From contig JBKPCD010000132.1 of assembly GCA_046727175.1 (NCBI GenBank), positions 1 to 64,000 on the forward strand: a stretch of DNA of 64,000 bases, given 5' to 3'. This document shows, one piece after another, positions 61,530-64,000 of the stretch (position 1 is the first letter of the stretch; every line of letters starts with the position of its first letter). Origin of the DNA: JBKPCD01 sp046727175. GTDB lineage: Bacteria > Acidobacteriota > Vicinamibacteria > Vicinamibacterales > 2-12-FULL-66-21. The notes below the pieces were generated by a model. It did not search any database, was not told where the DNA came from, and saw only the letters and a list, made by a program, of their open reading frames with translations. The translations under genes were made by a program, and so were the position numbers.

Positions 61530-61988
61530 GTGCCTCGAGGATCAAGCCCCGACGAGAGGGTGACGAACCTCGCCGATCGTCTGCACTCAGCCGCAATCCA
61601 TTTGCTCCGCCGCGTACGCCGCGAGGACGACGTGACCGGGTTGAGTGCCGCGCGACTGTCGGCGCTCTCGGTGATCGTCTTCGGCGGACCGATTCGCATC
61701 TCGGCCCTCGCGCGCGCGGAGCACGTCCGCACGCCGACGATGACGCCCATCGTCGCGGCGCTCGAAGCAGAGGGGCTAATTACGAGAGAGGTCGACCGAT
61801 CGGATGCGCGCGCGAGCCTGCTGCGTGCCACGCCACGGGGCATACGTGTCATGGCGGAGGCGCGTAGCCGCCGCGTCGCCCTCCTCGGGTCCGAGCTGCA
61901 GCGGCTGAGGTCAAAGGACCAGGCGGCGCTTCAACACGCTGTCGACATCCTCGAGCGCGTGGTGGGGGCGCCGTCGAAGCATTCCTGA
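61530..61988 (+). CDS. MarR-family transcriptional regulator
   Basis: A 152-residue winged-helix dimer. The helix-turn-helix reads IRISALARAEHVRTPTMTPI with recognition helix TPTMTPIVAALEAEGLI, and the wing is VDRSDARASLLRATPRG. The flanking helices form the dimer interface. MarR proteins are usually relieved from DNA by small phenolic or oxidising compounds. It probably controls itself and the divergent ankyrin gene through the palindrome between them. The GTG at 61530 is the likely start. A second GTG at 61560 is possible. Confidence 0.9.
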   Translation: MPRGSSPDERVTNLADRLHSAAIHLLRRVRREDDVTGLSAARLSALSVIVFGGPIRISALARAEHVRTPTMTPIVAALEAEGLITREVDRSDARASLLRATPRGIRVMAEARSRRVALLGSELQRLRSKDQAALQHAVDILERVVGAPSKHS

Positions 61989-62020
61989 TGCTGGACTACG
62001 TCTCCCCCGAAGCGGTTGTC

Positions 62021-62046
62021 CTGACCCCACCTCCAGAATTGGTCAG
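62021..62046. repeat. CTGACC/GGTCAG hairpin ahead of thiC
   Basis: CTGACC (62021-62026) and GGTCAG (62041-62046) are exact reverse complements separated by 14 bases, and both are flanked by CCCC. It lies in the 99-base marR-thiC spacer, upstream of the thiC -10 box. It does not match a TPP riboswitch. Confidence 0.5.
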
Positions 62047-62071
62047 ACCCCGGACCGCGGCTTCTGCCCAG

Positions 62072-62080
62072 TGCTATAGT
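62072..62080 (+). promoter_or_regulatory. Extended -10 promoter of thiC, leaderless
   Basis: TGC followed by TATAGT (62072-62080) forms an extended -10 box ending seven bases before the ATG at 62088. No -35 match is seen, which extended -10 promoters can tolerate. Confidence 0.55.
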
Positions 62081-62087
62081 TCGAGTC

Positions 62088-63821
62088 ATGGCCCCCCAGC
62101 GATCGCTAACGCCGCTCCAGGCGTCAGATTTCACGTCCGCGTTCCCCAACTCGCGCAAAGTGTACGTCGAAGGACGCGGCGTTCGCGTCCCGATGCGCGA
62201 GATCACGCTCTCTGGCGGCGAGCCGCCCCTGCGTGCGTACGACACGAGCGGTCCGCACGTCGTCGACGTGCGCGAAGGGTTGCCGCCGCTGCGGCGTGAC
62301 TGGATCCTGTCGCGCGGCGACGTCGTGGAAGGCCCGCGCATCCACGCGCCTGCTGCAGGCAATTCGAACTGGCCGATCGCCAGCCGTTCGCAGTCCGCAT
62401 TGAAGGGCACGAGCGCGGTCACGCAGCTTCACTACGCGCGCCGGGGCGAGGTCACGCCCGAGATGGAGTTCATTGCCATTCGCGAAGGGCTCGATCCGGA
62501 ATTCGTCCGCGCGGAAGTGGCCCGAGGGCGCGCAATCATTCCTGCGAACATCAACCATCCCGAGCTCGAGCCGATGATCATCGGACGGCACTTCGCCGTG
62601 AAGATCAACGCGAACATCGGCAACTCCGTCGTGTCCTCCTCGATCGAGGAGGAAGTCGAGAAGCTGCGGTGGGCCACGCTGTGGGGCGCCGATACCGTCA
62701 TGGACCTCTCAACGGGCCGCGACATTCACGACACGCGGGAATGGATCCTGCGCAACGCGCCCGTGCCGATCGGTACGGTACCAATCTACCAGGCGCTCGA
62801 GAAGGTCGGCGGACGACCCGAGGAGCTCACGTGGAAGATCTATCGCGACACGCTCGTCGAGCAGGCGGAGCAGGGCGTCGACTACTTCACCGTGCACGCC
62901 GGAGTTCTGCTCCGTTACATCCCGCTGACCGCGCGACGCGTCACGGGCATCGTGTCGCGAGGTGGATCGATCCTCGCGAAGTGGTGCCTGGCGCACCACC
63001 AGGAGAATTTCACGTACACGCACTTCCGCGAGATCTGCGAAATCATGCGCGCGTACGACGTGTCGTTCTCACTCGGCGACGGCCTTCGGCCGGGATCGAT
63101 TGCCGATGCGAATGACGAAGCGCAGTTCGCAGAGCTCCAGACACAGGGTGAGCTCACGCGCATCGCCTGGGAATACGACGTGCAGGTGATGAACGAAGGG
63201 CCTGGCCACATTCCGATGCACCTGATTCGCGAGAACATGGAAAGGCAGCTCGACTGGTGTGCCGAGGCGCCGTTCTACACGCTCGGGCCGCTCACGACCG
63301 ACGTCGCGCCCGGGTACGATCACATCACGTCCGCCATCGGAGCCGCTCAGATCGGCTGGTACGGTACCGCGATGCTCTGCTACGTGACGCCGAAGGAACA
63401 TCTCGGACTCCCGAATCGCGACGACGTGAAAGCCGGCGTGATTGCGTACAAGATCGCGGCGCACGCGGCGGACGTCGCGAAAGGCCATCCGCGTGCGCAG
63501 GCGTGGGACGACGCGCTCTCGAAGGCGCGTTTCGAGTTCCGGTGGGAGGATCAGTTCAACCTGTCGCTCGATCCCGTCACGGCACGCGCCTACCACGATG
63601 CGACGCTGCCCGCCGACGGCGCCAAGGTCGCACACTTCTGCTCGATGTGCGGCCCGAAGTTCTGCAGCATGGAGCTCACGCAGCAGGTCCGCGACATGGC
63701 AGATGCGCAGAGCGCCGGCGTCGCTGATGACGAGCGTCAGTCAGAGCGGGAAGCGGGAATGCGACAGAAAGCGCGCGAGTTCCGCGAACGCGGTGGCGCG
63801 ATCTACTTGAAGGTGGAGTGA
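62088..63821 (+). CDS. thiC: Phosphomethylpyrimidine synthase ThiC
   Basis: A 577-residue radical SAM enzyme that rearranges aminoimidazole ribotide into the pyrimidine precursor HMP-P of thiamine. The core runs from MEFIAIREG through NINHPELEPMIIGRHFAVKINANIGNS (key residues: INHPE and KINANIGNS), VMDLSTGRDIHDTREWI, SLGDGLRPGSIADA and NEGPGHIPMH. The 4Fe-4S motif CX2CX4C is C518, C521 and C526 at the C-terminus. Length fits the class with an N-terminal ThiC-associated domain. No other thi gene and no TPP riboswitch are seen nearby. Confidence 0.97.
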   Translation: MAPQRSLTPLQASDFTSAFPNSRKVYVEGRGVRVPMREITLSGGEPPLRAYDTSGPHVVDVREGLPPLRRDWILSRGDVVEGPRIHAPAAGNSNWPIASRSQSALKGTSAVTQLHYARRGEVTPEMEFIAIREGLDPEFVRAEVARGRAIIPANINHPELEPMIIGRHFAVKINANIGNSVVSSSIEEEVEKLRWATLWGADTVMDLSTGRDIHDTREWILRNAPVPIGTVPIYQALEKVGGRPEELTWKIYRDTLVEQAEQGVDYFTVHAGVLLRYIPLTARRVTGIVSRGGSILAKWCLAHHQENFTYTHFREICEIMRAYDVSFSLGDGLRPGSIADANDEAQFAELQTQGELTRIAWEYDVQVMNEGPGHIPMHLIRENMERQLDWCAEAPFYTLGPLTTDVAPGYDHITSAIGAAQIGWYGTAMLCYVTPKEHLGLPNRDDVKAGVIAYKIAAHAADVAKGHPRAQAWDDALSKARFEFRWEDQFNLSLDPVTARAYHDATLPADGAKVAHFCSMCGPKFCSMELTQQVRDMADAQSAGVADDERQSEREAGMRQKAREFRERGGAIYLKVE

Positions 63822-63839
63822 CGCTCGTCCGGCACGACG

Positions 63840-64000
63840 CTACTTGTCCGCCTGAGAGGGCCCTTCCGGCGATGGCACGATCTGGATGATCGTCTTGAAG
63901 CGCGACGGCTGCGCGCCGCGCTTCGGGTTGATGTACCCCTGCGACCCGCCCCACGTGTAATCCTTGACTGTCACGCCCGGCGGAAACGCCATCGTTTCCT
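63840..64000 (-). CDS. 3' end of an unrecognised gene
   Basis: An open frame of 52 codons before a TAG at 63842-63840 runs off the right edge. Its product ends with ...TMAFPPGVTVKDYTWGG, SQGYINPKRGAQPSRFKTII and QIVPSPEGPSQADK. Codon use matches neighbouring genes (G or C at third positions). It is convergent with thiC across 18 bases. I do not recognise the family. Confidence 0.6.
   Translation of the reverse strand, partial: ETMAFPPGVTVKDYTWGGSQGYINPKRGAQPSRFKTIIQIVPSPEGPSQADK

Noticed and set aside
61989..62087. TPP riboswitch upstream of thiC
   Set aside because: No CTGAGA or matching THI-box core is present in the short spacer.

Overview
The window is a GC-rich bacterial contig, most likely from the Acidobacteriota and perhaps the Vicinamibacteria group. 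Two things point there: a large two-part MacB/FtsX-type permease of the kind expanded in acidobacteria (58259-60697), and the general style of the genes, which are tightly overlapping and often start with GTG or TTG. MurE carries the DNPR motif, so the peptidoglycan should contain meso-diaminopimelate. Bases 1-32 are not genomic. They match an Illumina Nextera (Tn5) adapter, so the left edge is an untrimmed contig end.

Layout. (1) 33-12629, minus strand: a surface-polysaccharide operon (five family-2-type and two family-4-type transferases counting the Dpm1-like protein, a GT39 enzyme, an SDR epimerase, a DegT aminotransferase, an SGNH hydrolase and an MBOAT O-acyltransferase), with a YchF-type GTPase at its head. 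(2) 12733-29349, plus strand: a complete-looking dcw cluster (mraZ rsmH ftsL ftsI murE murF mraY murD ftsW murG murC ftsQ ftsA ftsZ) behind a clear promoter and a three-repeat MraZ box. murB and ddl are absent from it. (3) 29350-29760: a non-coding stretch that folds into a multi-stem RNA candidate, followed by a radical SAM gene. (4) 31545-42184: housekeeping genes (a SpoVG-like small protein, acpS, pgeF, rnhA, a zinc-ribbon coiled-coil protein, one tRNA, rpoD, dnaG, mutS2, larB). (5) 42199-47982, plus strand: a membrane glycosyltransferase, citrate synthase, lepA and lepB. (6) 48220-56880, minus strand: fchA, hutI, a DUF167 gene, divIVA, yggS, a TPR protein, dinG, glyA and rpiB. (7) 57075-64000: rlmI, the ADOP-type permease, an ankyrin protein divergent from a MarR regulator, thiC, and the 3' end of an unrecognised gene.

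The most unusual property lies between the genes. Many spacers are filled with arrays of short degenerate words (for example GATTG, GTGCTG, AAAGGG, CGGAG, GAGCAGT). Several arrays are followed by the same words in reverse complement, so the spacer as a whole is a large inverted repeat. The words differ between spacers while the architecture recurs, and array edges often lie on start or stop codons. The second notable object is the structured RNA candidate ahead of the radical SAM gene. A third theme is -10 boxes only 6-10 bases from start codons (citrate synthase, rpiB, marR, thiC), which suggests leaderless transcripts. I saw no transposase, CRISPR array, prophage or plasmid gene.
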